Counted from the first letter of the stretch, positions 27,984-38,097 are shown. The stretch is 64,000 bases of DNA from Archangium lansingense (GCF_026626635.1 NZ_JAPNKA010000001.1:11392501-11456500); one strand, 5' to 3'. Numbers and translations: made by a program. Notes: generated by a model from the letters alone, not told the origin.

Positions 27984-29008
27984 CGCCGGGTGAGCGACAG
28001 GTAGATGACGTTGTCCACGCTGTCGCGGAACAGCTTCACCTCGGCGAGCTCCGAGGGATCGATCTCCGCGGTCAGAGCCCTCATCTGGTTCTCGTCGCGG
28101 TAGACGAGCCACCAGTCCATGAAGGCCTCCATGTACCCGGACTCAGGGGGGTAGACGGCGAAGTTGGCCACCAGCAGCTTCCCGCCCGAGCCCAGCATGT
28201 TGAAGAGCAGCCGGGTGAGCCGCGCGGCCGTGCCCTCAGCGAGGTAGTCGTACAGGCCCGCCGAGTAGACGAAGTCCATGTCCCGGAAGGAGGTCTTCCC
28301 CAGGAGCATGGAGCGCACGGAGCCACACACCGTCCGCACCGGGCCGGTAGGGAACACCCGGGCAATCTCCGCCAGACAGAGGGGATCCTGATCGAAGGCG
28401 ATCAGCTCTCCTAGCCGGTTGTCCCGCACGGCGGACGATAGCTCCGCCTCGCGCAGGTACCCGCATGCCACGGAGAGGATTCGCGGCAGATGCACGCGCT
28501 CGGCGGTGGCGTCGATCTCCCGCGCCAACAGCTCGCGCCGCTCCCGCACACTGCGGGCGCTCGGCTGGTCGTGCATGTAGCGGTAGATTTCCCGGGCTTC
28601 GTGCTCCAGGCCATCCACGTGCGCGTGGTCGTTATAGAGGTAGTCGATGAGCTCGGCATCCCCCGCATAACCACGAGGACGCTCGAACGCGTGCCGGGTG
28701 AAGGGACACTGGTGAATCACCTCACGCAGAGGGTGGGTACGCACGGCTTCCAGGCAGAAGCGACGCCACTCCTCTCGGTCCCATTTGCGGCGTAAGGTCC
28801 GCAGTCCCCGGTGCAGAGAATCCATACCAGACTGGATATCTCCACCCTGGGTGAGTTGCGCGTGTATGTCATCCAGCCACGAGGTGGCCCGGACGAAGGC
28901 ATCGCTCCAATCGACCCACTCCATCACAGGCGAGGCCAATTTGTTCCGCGGGGTTGGGGCATGACCAGGAGAAGCAGCATCGCTCGAAGAGGAGGGAGGT
29001 CCTTCCAT
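27980..29008 (-). CDS. Class I SAM-dependent methyltransferase, PhcB-like
   Basis: A 342-residue soluble protein. The N-terminal half is helical with the block CPFTRHAFERPRGYAGDAEL and IDYLYND. The C-terminal half is a Rossmann methyltransferase: motif I ILSVACGYLREAEL, motif II LIAFDQDPLCL, then DMDFVYSAGLYDYL and GGKLLVANFA. The GYAGDAELIDYLY block occurs in proteins annotated as 3-hydroxypalmitate methyl ester synthases (PhcB of Ralstonia), so a role in making a fatty-acid methyl ester signal is possible but unproven. ATG 29008 has a weak GGTGG; ATG 28924 is an alternative. It is convergent with the hybrid kinase. Confidence 0.65.
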   Translation of the reverse strand: MEGPPSSSSDAASPGHAPTPRNKLASPVMEWVDWSDAFVRATSWLDDIHAQLTQGGDIQSGMDSLHRGLRTLRRKWDREEWRRFCLEAVRTHPLREVIHQCPFTRHAFERPRGYAGDAELIDYLYNDHAHVDGLEHEAREIYRYMHDQPSARSVRERRELLAREIDATAERVHLPRILSVACGYLREAELSSAVRDNRLGELIAFDQDPLCLAEIARVFPTGPVRTVCGSVRSMLLGKTSFRDMDFVYSAGLYDYLAEGTAARLTRLLFNMLGSGGKLLVANFAVYPPESGYMEAFMDWWLVYRDENQMRALTAEIDPSELAEVKLFRDSVDNVIYLSLTRR

Positions 29009-29178
29009 CGCCACCAAAACGAAGAGACCTTCCACTCCCTTCCCTTGGCGAAAGCCGCCGGCCCGGCGCTGGTCTGGGGGGCAGGAGGGCGGGTGATCCA
29101 AAATGATAGGGGAGACGTAACTTCAAGAAGCGTGCGTGCGACAATTACCCCGGACGCTCCACATCTACGGGGTTCATC

Positions 29179-29865
29179 ATGGCCGTGCACACCATCCGGC
29201 CGGGCGACACGCTCAGCGCGCTGGCCCGGAAGTACAACACCTCGATCGATGCACTGGCGAAGGCCAACAACCTCCGGGACCCCAACCGCATCTTCGCAGG
29301 TCAGACCCTGGTCGTCCCCGACGGCTTCGATGGACCGCGTCGGCCGGCAGCCGGCAACCCCTCCACCTCCTCGGACAGCTTCAATGGGAACGGGGGACGC
29401 TACACGGTGCGGCCCGGTGACACGCTCAGCGGCATCGCCTCCCGCTACGGCACCAGCGTAGGCGCCATCGCCCAGGCCAACGGCATCTCCAACCCCAACT
29501 TCATCCAGGTGGGCCAGCAGCTCGCCTCCGGCGCCGCCTACGAGGGCCGCGCGGACCTGGTCAACACGCAGCCGGGTGATGGCGTGCGCTTCAAGGGCCG
29601 TGGCCCCATCCAGCTGAGCGGCCGCGCCAACTACCGCGCTGCGGGCCGCGCCCTGGGCATCGACCTGGAGAACAATCCGACGCGTGCCGCGGACCCCGAC
29701 GTGGGCTTCCGCACCGCCGCCTGGTACTGGAACAACCGCCACCTCAACAGCTACGCGGACGCGGGCAACTTCGACGCCATCACCTACCGGGTGAACGGCG
29801 GCTACAACGGCAAGGCCAGCCGCGATGCCTACTACGCCCGCGCCCTCCAGGTGCTCGGCGGGTAG
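29179..29865 (+). CDS. LysM-LysM protein with truncated GH19-type domain
   Basis: A 228-residue protein without an obvious signal peptide. Two LysM modules, residues 3-47 (HTIRPGDTLSALARKYNTS) and 73-116 (YTVRPGDTLSGIASRYGTS), should bind peptidoglycan or chitin. Residues 118-228 match only the C-terminal half of a GH19 chitinase/lysozyme: GAAYEGRADLVNTQPGDG, RFKGRGPIQLSGRANY, and VGFRTAAWYW. The helix carrying the catalytic general-acid Glu (the HExxG-like segment in family members) is missing; the sequence passes straight from LysM2 into YEGR. It may be a binding protein, an inactive decoy or a minimal enzyme. It is divergent from the methyltransferase gene with a 170-base gap. Confidence 0.75.
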   Translation: MAVHTIRPGDTLSALARKYNTSIDALAKANNLRDPNRIFAGQTLVVPDGFDGPRRPAAGNPSTSSDSFNGNGGRYTVRPGDTLSGIASRYGTSVGAIAQANGISNPNFIQVGQQLASGAAYEGRADLVNTQPGDGVRFKGRGPIQLSGRANYRAAGRALGIDLENNPTRAADPDVGFRTAAWYWNNRHLNSYADAGNFDAITYRVNGGYNGKASRDAYYARALQVLGG

Positions 29866-29881
29866 CGGAGCCACGGCTGAC

Positions 29882-30400
29882 CTACACGGCGAAGTAGTCC
29901 CGGGTGATGCGCAGGCGCACGTGCGCGTCCTCGGGATTGAGCTCGATGGCGCGGGCGCGCGTGGACAGGATGCCCAGGCGCTGCAGCAGGTGCTCGATGT
30001 CGTCGGCGAGCGCGAGCACCGGGCGCACCGTGCAGCCGGTGGCGAAGGCCATGTCGTCGAGCAGGCTCAGGTTGCCCGGCTCGCTGGTGGCCACGTAGAC
30101 GGTGCCCCGCCCCTCGTCACGCCACTCCACCCGCAACGGACACATCCGCAGGCGCTCGAGCACCCGCGGCGGCACGCAGCGCACCATGCCTTCCGGTACA
30201 CGCTCCAGGCCCTCGCGGCGGATGAAGGGCACCTGGAGCTGCCGAGCCAACGAGATGAGCAGCTGCTCCGGCCCGAGCAGTCCCATCCGCACTGCGGCCT
30301 CCCCCAACCTGCACCGCCACCGCGCCTGAAAGGCGAGCGCCGTCTCCACCTGCGCCGACGCCAACAGCCCGCTCGCCACCCACAGCTCGCCCAGCCGCAT
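29882..30400 (-). CDS. Stand-alone MshEN / GspE-N-like domain protein
   Basis: A 172-residue protein resembling the N-terminal domain of type II secretion/type IV pilus ATPases (GspE, PilB, MshE) without any ATPase domain. Two tandem motifs, RLGELWVASGLLASAQVETAL and RLGEAAVRMGLLGPEQL, fit the c-di-GMP-binding MshEN pattern (RLGxxL.xxGLI...L). A second beta-alpha part follows (VPFIRREGLERVPEGMVRCV, ATSEPGNLSLLDDM). Many myxobacterial orphan proteins of this type may be c-di-GMP receptors (inference). ATG 30400 is chosen over a TTG at 30445. The upstream region is exceptionally G-rich on this strand. Confidence 0.7.
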   Translation of the reverse strand: MRLGELWVASGLLASAQVETALAFQARWRCRLGEAAVRMGLLGPEQLLISLARQLQVPFIRREGLERVPEGMVRCVPPRVLERLRMCPLRVEWRDEGRGTVYVATSEPGNLSLLDDMAFATGCTVRPVLALADDIEHLLQRLGILSTRARAIELNPEDAHVRLRITRDYFAV

Positions 30401-30455
30401 CCGCCGCACGCCCACGACCACCCCCCACGCCACACGCCCCAACAACTACACGCGC

Positions 30456-30545
30456 TCGGGCGCCCCCCGACCCCCCCACCACCCAACCCGCCCGAGCGCT
30501 CCCAGCCCCAATCCCACCAACCCACCCCCGACACCCAACCCGGGC
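30456..30545 (-). repeat. G-quadruplex-prone tract upstream of the MshEN-like gene
   Basis: On the minus strand, about 90 bases hold a dense succession of G-runs, such as GGGTTGGGTGTCGGGGGTGGG split by loops of 1-4 bases, GGGATTGGGG, and GGGTGGTGGGGGGG. Several sets of four G3+ runs with loops of 1-7 bases meet the usual quadruplex rule. The tract starts about 55 bases upstream of the MshEN-like gene and lies on its non-template strand. The remainder of the 367-base gap to the peptidase gene (30546-30767) shows no other feature that I can support. Confidence 0.6.
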
Positions 30546-30767
30546 CCTTTCCATTGCGCATCGCATGCCAACCCCCACCTCATGGAATCCAAGGGGTTGG
30601 CCAACCCGTCCCGCGGTGCCATGCCGGAATGCGGCAAGAAATTCAGGGGTGGGACAGCGGGAAATCGGGATGACGGCTCCTCGTAGGGTGTTCGTCACCA
30701 TGCAAAGGTGCACCCGCCCCGAGCGCCTCCCTCGCTCCGGGCGATTCCTCTTCAACGCGGAGAATCC

Positions 30768-32702
30768 ATGCAGCTCAGGTCCACCCTCTTCCGAGTGCTG
30801 GCGGCGGCCACGCTCGTGCCCACCCTCGCGCTCGCGGCGCCCAAGACGGCACCAGCCCAGGCCGGCGCCAGGCCCTCGAAGCAGTACACCGTCGAGCAGT
30901 TCATGGCGACGACGAGGCTCGCGGGCGCCTCCTTCTCCCCGGACGAGAAGCGCATCCTCTTCTCCTCCAACGAGAGCGGCATCTTCAACGCCTATACCCT
31001 GCCCCTCAGCGGTGGGAAGGCGAAGGCCCTCACCCAGTCCAAGACGGACTCCACCTTCTCCGTCGGCTTCTTCCCCAAGGACGAGCGCATCCTCTTCACG
31101 CGCGACCAGGGAGGAAACGAGCACACCCACCTCTACGTGCGCACCCCGGACGGCAAGGAGCGCGACCTCACGCCCGGCGAGAAGCTCAAGGCCTTCTTCG
31201 CGGCCTGGAGCGAGGACGACTCGGCCTTCTACGTCCTCACCAACGAGCGCGATGCACGCTTCTTCGACCTCTACCGCTACGACGCGAAGACGTACGCGCG
31301 CACGCTCGTCTACCAGAACGACCAGGGCTTCAACTTCGCGGACGTCTCGCCCAACGGGAAGTGGCTGGCCTTCGACAAGCCGCGCACCAACTACGACACG
31401 GACATCCACCTCTACAACGTGGAGACGAAGGAGATGAAGCACATCACCCCGCACGAGGGTGACGTGGACTTCTCCGCGAGCACCTTCGACCCGGGCTCCA
31501 CCGCCCTCTACTTCCTCACGGACCAGGGCTCCGAGTTCAAGCGCGTGGCCCGCTACGAGCTGGCCACCGGCAAGGTGGAGGACGTGGAGCGCGCCGACTG
31601 GGACGTGATGTACACCTACTTCTCGCGCAAGGGCGGCTACCGCGTCACCGCGCTCAACGAGGACGGCCGCACCGTCATCCGCGTGCATGACGTCAAGGCC
31701 GGCAAGCCCCTGGCGCTGCCGCAGCTCCCCGCGGGCGACATCACCTCGGTGCGCATCTCCGACAGCGACAAGCGGATGGCCTTCTACCACAACGGCGACC
31801 GCTCCCCGTCCAACCTCCACGTCTACGACTTCGGCACGAAGAAGGTCTCCCGCCTCACCGACACGATGAGCCGGGACATCGACGCGCAGGACCTCGCCGA
31901 GTCCGAGGTGGTGCGCTTCAAGTCCTTTGACGGGATGGAGATTCCCAACATCCTCTACAAGCCGCACCAGGCCACCGCCAGCGCCAAGGCTCCCGCCATC
32001 GTCTGGGTGCACGGCGGCCCCGGTGGGCAGACGCGCAAGGGCTACTCGCCGATGATCCAGTACCTCGTCAACCACGGCTACGTGGTGCTGGGCATCAACA
32101 ACCGCGGCAGCTCCGGCTACGGCAAGAGCTTCTTCACCGCGGATGACCAGAAGCACGGCCGCGAGCCGCTGCTCGACTGCGTCGAGGCGAAGAAGTACCT
32201 GGCCAGCCTGCCCTACGTGGACGCCGAGCGCATTGGCATCGCCGGTGGCAGCTACGGCGGCTACATGACGCTGGCCGCGCTCGCCTTCCACCCGGACGCC
32301 TTCAAGGTGGGCATCGACGTCTTCGGCGTGTCCAACTGGCTGCGCACCCTCAAGAGCATCCCGCCCTGGTGGGAGAGCCAGCGCGAGGCCCTCTACAAGG
32401 AGATGGGTGACCCGACGAAGCAGGAGCAGATGCTGCGCGACATCTCGCCCCTCTTCCACGCGGAGAAGATCTCCAAGCCGCTGCTCGTCCTCCAGGGTGC
32501 CAATGACCCGCGCGTCATCCAACCCGAGTCGGATGAGATCGTCGAGGCGGTGAAGAAGAACGGCGTCCCCGTGGAGTACGTCATCTTCCCGGACGAGGGC
32601 CACGGCTTCACCAAGCGCAAGAACGAGGTGGAGGCCTACTCGCGGATGCGCGGCTTCCTGGACACGCACCTGAAGGCCGCGGGCCCCGCCCCGGTGAACT
32701 GA
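30768..32702 (+). CDS. Secreted S9 family prolyl oligopeptidase
   Basis: A 644-residue serine peptidase with a signal peptide (residues 1-23, ending TLALA). Residues 40-380 form a WD/PD40-like beta-propeller (FSPDEKRILFSSNESGIFN and DVSPNGKWLAFD are typical blades). The C-terminal alpha/beta hydrolase has IVWVHGGPGGQT, the nucleophile in GGSYGGYMTLAAL, Asp in GANDPRVI and His in EGHGFTK, so the triad is complete. Length suits the acylaminoacyl-peptidase (S9C) group. It hydrolyses short peptides in the periplasm or outside the cell and fits a predatory, amino-acid-feeding life style. ATG 30768 follows CGGAGAATCC. An upstream in-frame ATG at 30708 lacks a signal-peptide-compatible start. Confidence 0.9.
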   Translation: MQLRSTLFRVLAAATLVPTLALAAPKTAPAQAGARPSKQYTVEQFMATTRLAGASFSPDEKRILFSSNESGIFNAYTLPLSGGKAKALTQSKTDSTFSVGFFPKDERILFTRDQGGNEHTHLYVRTPDGKERDLTPGEKLKAFFAAWSEDDSAFYVLTNERDARFFDLYRYDAKTYARTLVYQNDQGFNFADVSPNGKWLAFDKPRTNYDTDIHLYNVETKEMKHITPHEGDVDFSASTFDPGSTALYFLTDQGSEFKRVARYELATGKVEDVERADWDVMYTYFSRKGGYRVTALNEDGRTVIRVHDVKAGKPLALPQLPAGDITSVRISDSDKRMAFYHNGDRSPSNLHVYDFGTKKVSRLTDTMSRDIDAQDLAESEVVRFKSFDGMEIPNILYKPHQATASAKAPAIVWVHGGPGGQTRKGYSPMIQYLVNHGYVVLGINNRGSSGYGKSFFTADDQKHGREPLLDCVEAKKYLASLPYVDAERIGIAGGSYGGYMTLAALAFHPDAFKVGIDVFGVSNWLRTLKSIPPWWESQREALYKEMGDPTKQEQMLRDISPLFHAEKISKPLLVLQGANDPRVIQPESDEIVEAVKKNGVPVEYVIFPDEGHGFTKRKNEVEAYSRMRGFLDTHLKAAGPAPVN

Positions 32703-32714
32703 CGTCTCCGAGTC

Positions 32715-32740
32715 CCCGCCGGTCCTCACGGGCCGGCGGG
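32715..32740. terminator. Hairpin between convergent genes
   Basis: CCCGCCGGTCC (32715-32725) pairs with GGGCCGGCGGG (32730-32740) with one G-U pair and a 4-base loop. It lies between the stops of the S9 peptidase and the convergent beta-barrel gene and can serve both strands. Confidence 0.6.
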
Positions 32741-32748
32741 CCGGGCCG

Positions 32749-33381
32749 TCACCACGCCATGCCGAGGTTCAGCGTGCCGGAGTAGCGGCCCGCCCTCCCG
32801 ATGGTGAGGGTCGGGGGGTCTCCCACGTTGCTCACGGGCGCTCCCGTGGCGTAGCGCTGATCAAAGAGGACGTTGTAGCTGAGGCGCGCGTCGGCGGTGA
32901 GGCTCCTGTAGGACGCGCGCACTCCCGCTCCGAGCGGAATGTTGCCCACGAAGTCATCACCAAGGCCCCGTACGGTGCCTCGGATGTTGTAGACGCTGAT
33001 GCCCAGGCCGCCCATCACATAGGGCCGCACCACCGAGGGGAAGAGTCCCACGGTGGCCACCGCGTAGGCGCCATGGCGCACCAACTTCACGCCGTCCGCA
33101 GAGGCTTGCGGAGTCCGCGTATCGAGCCCGTTCACCGCACCCGAGTAGCCAGCCTCCAGGCCCACATCCAGCAGGCCCAGCAGCTTGGGGGGAACGACGC
33201 CCACCGCCACCCCGTACGTGACACCCGGGTCGATGCGCGGCGCCAGGTCCAGGGTATAGCCCTCCACACCGCCCCCCGCGCTCACGGACAGCTCGCGAAG
33301 GTTGGACCAGGGCGCCGCCAGCGCCGCGGTGCTCGCCACGCAGAGCGCGAGGAGCACCGCCCCTCCCCCTACCCACTTCAT
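32749..33381 (-). CDS. Small outer membrane beta-barrel protein
   Basis: A 210-residue protein with a signal peptide (LLALCVASTAALA). The mature part is Gly-rich with alternating hydrophobic strands (VSAGGGVEGYTLDLAP, YVMGGLGISVYNIRG, GNIPLGAGVRASYRSL) and a terminal LNLGMAW that suits BamA-dependent insertion. It resembles small OmpW/opacity-type barrels in size but belongs to no family I can name. The ATG at 33381 (MKWVGGG) is preferred to one 12 bases upstream. It is followed, in transcription order, by the S9-convergent terminator and preceded 19 bases upstream by a lipoprotein gene. Confidence 0.6.
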   Translation of the reverse strand: MKWVGGGAVLLALCVASTAALAAPWSNLRELSVSAGGGVEGYTLDLAPRIDPGVTYGVAVGVVPPKLLGLLDVGLEAGYSGAVNGLDTRTPQASADGVKLVRHGAYAVATVGLFPSVVRPYVMGGLGISVYNIRGTVRGLGDDFVGNIPLGAGVRASYRSLTADARLSYNVLFDQRYATGAPVSNVGDPPTLTIGRAGRYSGTLNLGMAW

Positions 33382-33400
33382 TCCGGCTCCCACCCGGGTG

Positions 33401-33805
33401 CTACTGGCCCAGGAGCTCGGCCTTCTTTCTCACCTCATCGGCCTCCAGGCCCGTGAGGACCTCGACCCTGTAGGCCTTCTCGGCGCCCGTGGCTGGCTCG
33501 AAGCTGACGCGCACCGGCGTGCCCTCGGAGAGGTCATCCCAGGTCACGATCTGCCCGTCGCGCTCCAGTTTCGTGTCCACGGTGAGGGCGAACCACACTT
33601 CCTGTGCCGCCGGCTCGCTCACGCTCTTCACGGCGATGCGGTGGGCGTCCTTGTCCACGTTCGTCACCACGCCCTCTTCCTTCTGCGAGAGGCCGGGCAC
33701 CGCGGACTCGACGTCCTGCTTCGCCTCCTTCGTCCCCGCGCAGCCCGCGCCGCCCAGCACCGCCGCCAGCGCGACCGCACCCAGTACCATCACGCGCGTC
33801 CTCAT
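33401..33805 (-). CDS. Small lipoprotein with beta-rich domain
   Basis: A 134-residue protein. The lipobox GGAGC follows a hydrophobic n-region, and the ATG at 33805 has a strong GGGAGG upstream, which decides the start over longer in-frame options. After a short Lys/Glu linker there is an OB-like or DUF5666-like beta domain (EGVVTNVDKDAHRIAVKS, YRVEVLTGLEADEV). It is probably exported to the periplasm. It is 19 bases upstream of the beta-barrel gene, so the two may be co-transcribed. Confidence 0.65.
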   Translation of the reverse strand: MRTRVMVLGAVALAAVLGGAGCAGTKEAKQDVESAVPGLSQKEEGVVTNVDKDAHRIAVKSVSEPAAQEVWFALTVDTKLERDGQIVTWDDLSEGTPVRVSFEPATGAEKAYRVEVLTGLEADEVRKKAELLGQ

Positions 33806-33981
33806 CGGAACCTCCCTGGCTTGGCCCGGCCTGGCACGCGCCAGGCTCGGCGCCTTTGCGAAGCTAGGAACCCGGGAAGAGGGGCGCCAAGAAGCTCCAC
33901 GCCCCAAATCCCCGCGGCCCGGCCACCCGGGAGCAGGACAGGCAGGCCGCCGGGCCCTGGAGGCGCCCCCCCTTGGCACCC

Positions 33982-34308
33982 TCAGGCCCTGAGCGGCTTC
34001 ACGCTCTCAGGGCACTGCCAGTAGGTGTACTCGCACGTGGCCGCGGTGGGCTCACACGGCACCTGCATCACCGTGATGAGCTCGCACGGGTGCGACGGAA
34101 CGCCGGGCTCCAGGCCCGGAGCCTCCTGCGTGGACAACGGGACCTCGGCGCCGTTGCCGCCGATGAACCGCTCCGTCGGCCGCGACGTCCCACCCCGCGA
34201 CTCGTCCTCCCGCTTCTGCCCGGGAGGTGCCCACGAGGAGCACGTCACCGGAAGCAGGGCCGGAGCCGTCCCCAGCACCGCGCCCAGCACATACAGCTTC
34301 GTGTTCAT
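33982..34308 (-). CDS. Small secreted Cys-containing protein
   Basis: A 108-residue protein with a likely signal sequence (KLYVLGAVLGTAPALLPVTC). The end of the signal contains LLPVTC, which could be a poor lipobox. The mature part is Pro/Gly-rich and ends with a Cys-rich segment (HPCELITVMQVPCEPTAATC, WQCPES). No family is recognised. There is no strong ribosome-binding site. The gene is moderately convincing because the signal and cysteines occur in one frame while shadow frames lack them. The 183-base gap to 34492 holds divergent promoters, none identified. Confidence 0.5.
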   Translation of the reverse strand: MNTKLYVLGAVLGTAPALLPVTCSSWAPPGQKREDESRGGTSRPTERFIGGNGAEVPLSTQEAPGLEPGVPSHPCELITVMQVPCEPTAATCEYTYWQCPESVKPLRA

Positions 34309-34491
34309 GACTCCCCCTCTCCGGCCGAGACCACGGCCACGCCCCTCTGGCGTACCGGTTCCGGTCCAGCCCCCAAAGACGGATGGGGCCCGAAGAGCTG
34401 ACAGGGGTTTTCGACCTGGGCCGCTCTGAGGCTAGAGTGCGGCCGCCCGCGCCGGCCCCCCGCCTGCGCGTCCGCGAGCACCGAGCAACAC

Positions 34492-34869
34492 ATGCCCTTT
34501 CAGATCACCGTCTACGAGGCAGACCGCATCATCGACGTCGTCTACCCACCGCAGCCCAGCGCGGAGGACGTGTCGGACTACCTCAAGCGCATCCGTGAGA
34601 CGATCGTTCGCATTGGCGGCCCCTGGAGTGCGCTGGTGGACCAGGGGCAGCTGCGCGTGATGCCGCCGGAGATGGTGGCCACCATGGCCAGCCTCAACGC
34701 CTTCGCACAGCTCCACGGGATGAAGCGCTCCGCGCGCGTGGTGAGCGATGCCGCCTCTGGCCTTCAGGCCTGGCGCATGACGAAGAAGGCCATGCTCACC
34801 ATCCCCACGCGCACCTTCGAGACCCGCGACGCCGCCCTCGCCTGGCTGCGCAACCCCGACGACGAGTAG
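34492..34869 (+). CDS. STAS/SpoIIAA-like protein
   Basis: A 125-residue cytoplasmic protein without signal or membrane segment. The pattern FQITVYEADRIIDVVYPPQP, then IGGPWSALVDQGQLRVMPP and a final TFETRDAALAWLRNPDDE, is typical of the SpoIIAA-like / STAS-like stand-alone proteins that are abundant in myxobacteria (DxxAALAWL ending). Their function is generally unknown; STAS domains often act in partner-switching regulation. It is followed by a hairpin terminator and is probably monocistronic. Confidence 0.65.
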   Translation: MPFQITVYEADRIIDVVYPPQPSAEDVSDYLKRIRETIVRIGGPWSALVDQGQLRVMPPEMVATMASLNAFAQLHGMKRSARVVSDAASGLQAWRMTKKAMLTIPTRTFETRDAALAWLRNPDDE

Positions 34870-34906
34870 CCCGCCCCGCCCCCCGGGCCGTTCGCTCCGT
34901 CACGCA

Positions 34907-34931
34907 CCCATCAAACAGTTTACCTGATGGG
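34907..34931 (+). terminator. Terminator after the STAS-like gene
   Basis: CCCATCA (34907-34913) pairs perfectly with TGATGGG (34925-34931) around an 11-base loop. It is followed by GTTTATTTG, a T-rich tail that is rare in this GC-rich window, so this is a good intrinsic terminator candidate. The gap to the protease at 35015 otherwise contains only an AGGAG ribosome-binding site. Confidence 0.6.
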
Positions 34932-35014
34932 GTTTATTTGGGGCATCATGGGGTCGCTGGACTTCCCCGTCTGGCTTGTTTTCCCACCCCCTAAGAAGAC
35001 AGGAGCGAATCCCC

Positions 35015-36694
<1,680 letters not shown>

Positions 36695-36721
36695 GTCACA
36701 CGGCGAACCGTAGGCTGTATC

Positions 36722-36750
36722 GGGCCGCTCGCCCTCGTGGCGGGCGGCCC
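36722..36750 (+). terminator. Hairpin after the protease gene
   Basis: GGGCCGCTCGCC (36722-36733) pairs with GGCGGGCGGCCC (36739-36750), one G-U pair, 5-base loop. This very stable stem is 28 bases past the protease stop and 59 bases before serA, followed by CCCTCT rather than a T-run. Confidence 0.55.
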
Positions 36751-36808
36751 CCCTCTGGGCGCGGTAGACGCTTGACAGCTCGGGGAGCGAGGTCTAACGC
36801 GGTGCTTC

Positions 36809-38059
36809 ATGAGCACGCCCAAGTTCCCGTCGCCGTCCACGCCGGTGTCCATCGAAGGCCCCCTGAAGGTCCTGCTGCTGGAGAACATCCACGCGTCCGC
36901 CGAGGAGATGCTCGCGGCAGAGGGCTTCGCGGTGGAGCGGCTCAAGGGAGCGCTCAAGCCCGAGGAGTTGGAGGAGCGGATTCAAGGCGTCCACCTGCTG
37001 GGCATCCGCAGCAAGACGAACGTGTGGGAGCCGGCGCTCGCCAAGGCCCCCAACCTGCTGGCGGTGGGAGCCTTCTGCATCGGCACCAACCAGGTGGATT
37101 TGAAGTCGGCCAACACCCACGGTGTGCCCGTCTTCAACGCGCCCTTCAGCAACACGCGCAGCGTGGCGGAGCTGGTGATCGCGGAGATCGTCATGCTCAC
37201 GCGCCAGCTCGGGGACCGCAACCGCGAGGTACACGCGGGCCAGTGGCGCAAGGTGGCAACGGGCAGCCACGAGGTGCGCGGCAAGACGCTGGGCATCGTC
37301 GGCTACGGACACATTGGTACCCAGGTAGGCGTGCTGGCCGAGTCCATGGGTATGCGCGTGCTCTTCTACGACGTCATGACGAAGCTGCCGCTGGGCAACT
37401 CGCGGCCGACGGCCACGCTGCACGAGTTGCTGGAGAACTCGGACTTCGTGACGCTGCACGTGCCGGCCACGCCGTCCACCGAGTGGATGATTGGCGCGGC
37501 CGAGCTGTCGCGGATGCGCAAGGGGAGCTGCCTCATCAATGCGAGCCGAGGCACGGTGGTGGATATTCCCGCGCTGGCGAAGGCCCTCCAGTCGGGCCAC
37601 CTGAGCGGCGCCGCGGTGGACGTCTACCCGACCGAGCCGGAGACGAACAGCGACGGCTTCGCCACCGAGCTGCAGGGGCTGTCCAACGTCATCCTCACCC
37701 CGCACATCGGCGGCTCCACGGAGGAGGCGCAGGCGTCCATTGGCAAGGAGGTGGCCACGTCCCTCATCAAGTTCGTGAGGAGCGGGGCGACCACGGGAGC
37801 GGTGAACTTCCCGCAGGTGGAGACGCCGCTGATTCCGAAAACGCACCGCATCCTCAATGTGCACCGCAACACGCCGGGCGTGCTCCGCGACATCAACAAG
37901 ATCGTCTCGGACCTCAATGCCAACATCCACGCGCAGGTGCTGAGCACGGACGCGAACATCGGCTACCTGGTGATGGACCTGGACCAGGACGTGGCCAACC
38001 CGGTGTGCAATGCCATCGCGGGCCTGACGACGGACATCAAGACGCGCATCGTGTCCTGA
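36809..38059 (+). CDS. serA: D-3-phosphoglycerate dehydrogenase
   Basis: A 416-residue enzyme that oxidises 3-phosphoglycerate to 3-phosphohydroxypyruvate with NAD+, the first step of serine synthesis. Visible are LGIRSKTNV, GAFCIGTNQVDL, the Rossmann motif GIVGYGHIGTQVG, a catalytic Arg in NASRGTVVD, Glu in YPTEPETN and the His in LTPHIGGSTEEAQ. A C-terminal ACT domain follows (RILNVHRNTPGVLRDINK to AGLTTDIKTRIVS), matching the E. coli-type length of about 410. SerA of this class also reduces 2-oxoglutarate to D-2-hydroxyglutarate, which fits the convergent neighbour. Confidence 0.95.
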   Translation: MSTPKFPSPSTPVSIEGPLKVLLLENIHASAEEMLAAEGFAVERLKGALKPEELEERIQGVHLLGIRSKTNVWEPALAKAPNLLAVGAFCIGTNQVDLKSANTHGVPVFNAPFSNTRSVAELVIAEIVMLTRQLGDRNREVHAGQWRKVATGSHEVRGKTLGIVGYGHIGTQVGVLAESMGMRVLFYDVMTKLPLGNSRPTATLHELLENSDFVTLHVPATPSTEWMIGAAELSRMRKGSCLINASRGTVVDIPALAKALQSGHLSGAAVDVYPTEPETNSDGFATELQGLSNVILTPHIGGSTEEAQASIGKEVATSLIKFVRSGATTGAVNFPQVETPLIPKTHRILNVHRNTPGVLRDINKIVSDLNANIHAQVLSTDANIGYLVMDLDQDVANPVCNAIAGLTTDIKTRIVS

Positions 38060-38075
38060 GCCTGGAGCGCCTCGA

Positions 38076-38097
38076 AGCCCGGTGCTTCAACCGGGCT
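38076..38097. terminator. Hairpin between convergent serA and flavoprotein genes
   Basis: AGCCCGGT (38076-38083) and ACCGGGCT (38090-38097) are perfect complements with a 6-base loop, located between the two convergent stop codons, so it can terminate both transcripts. Confidence 0.6.
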
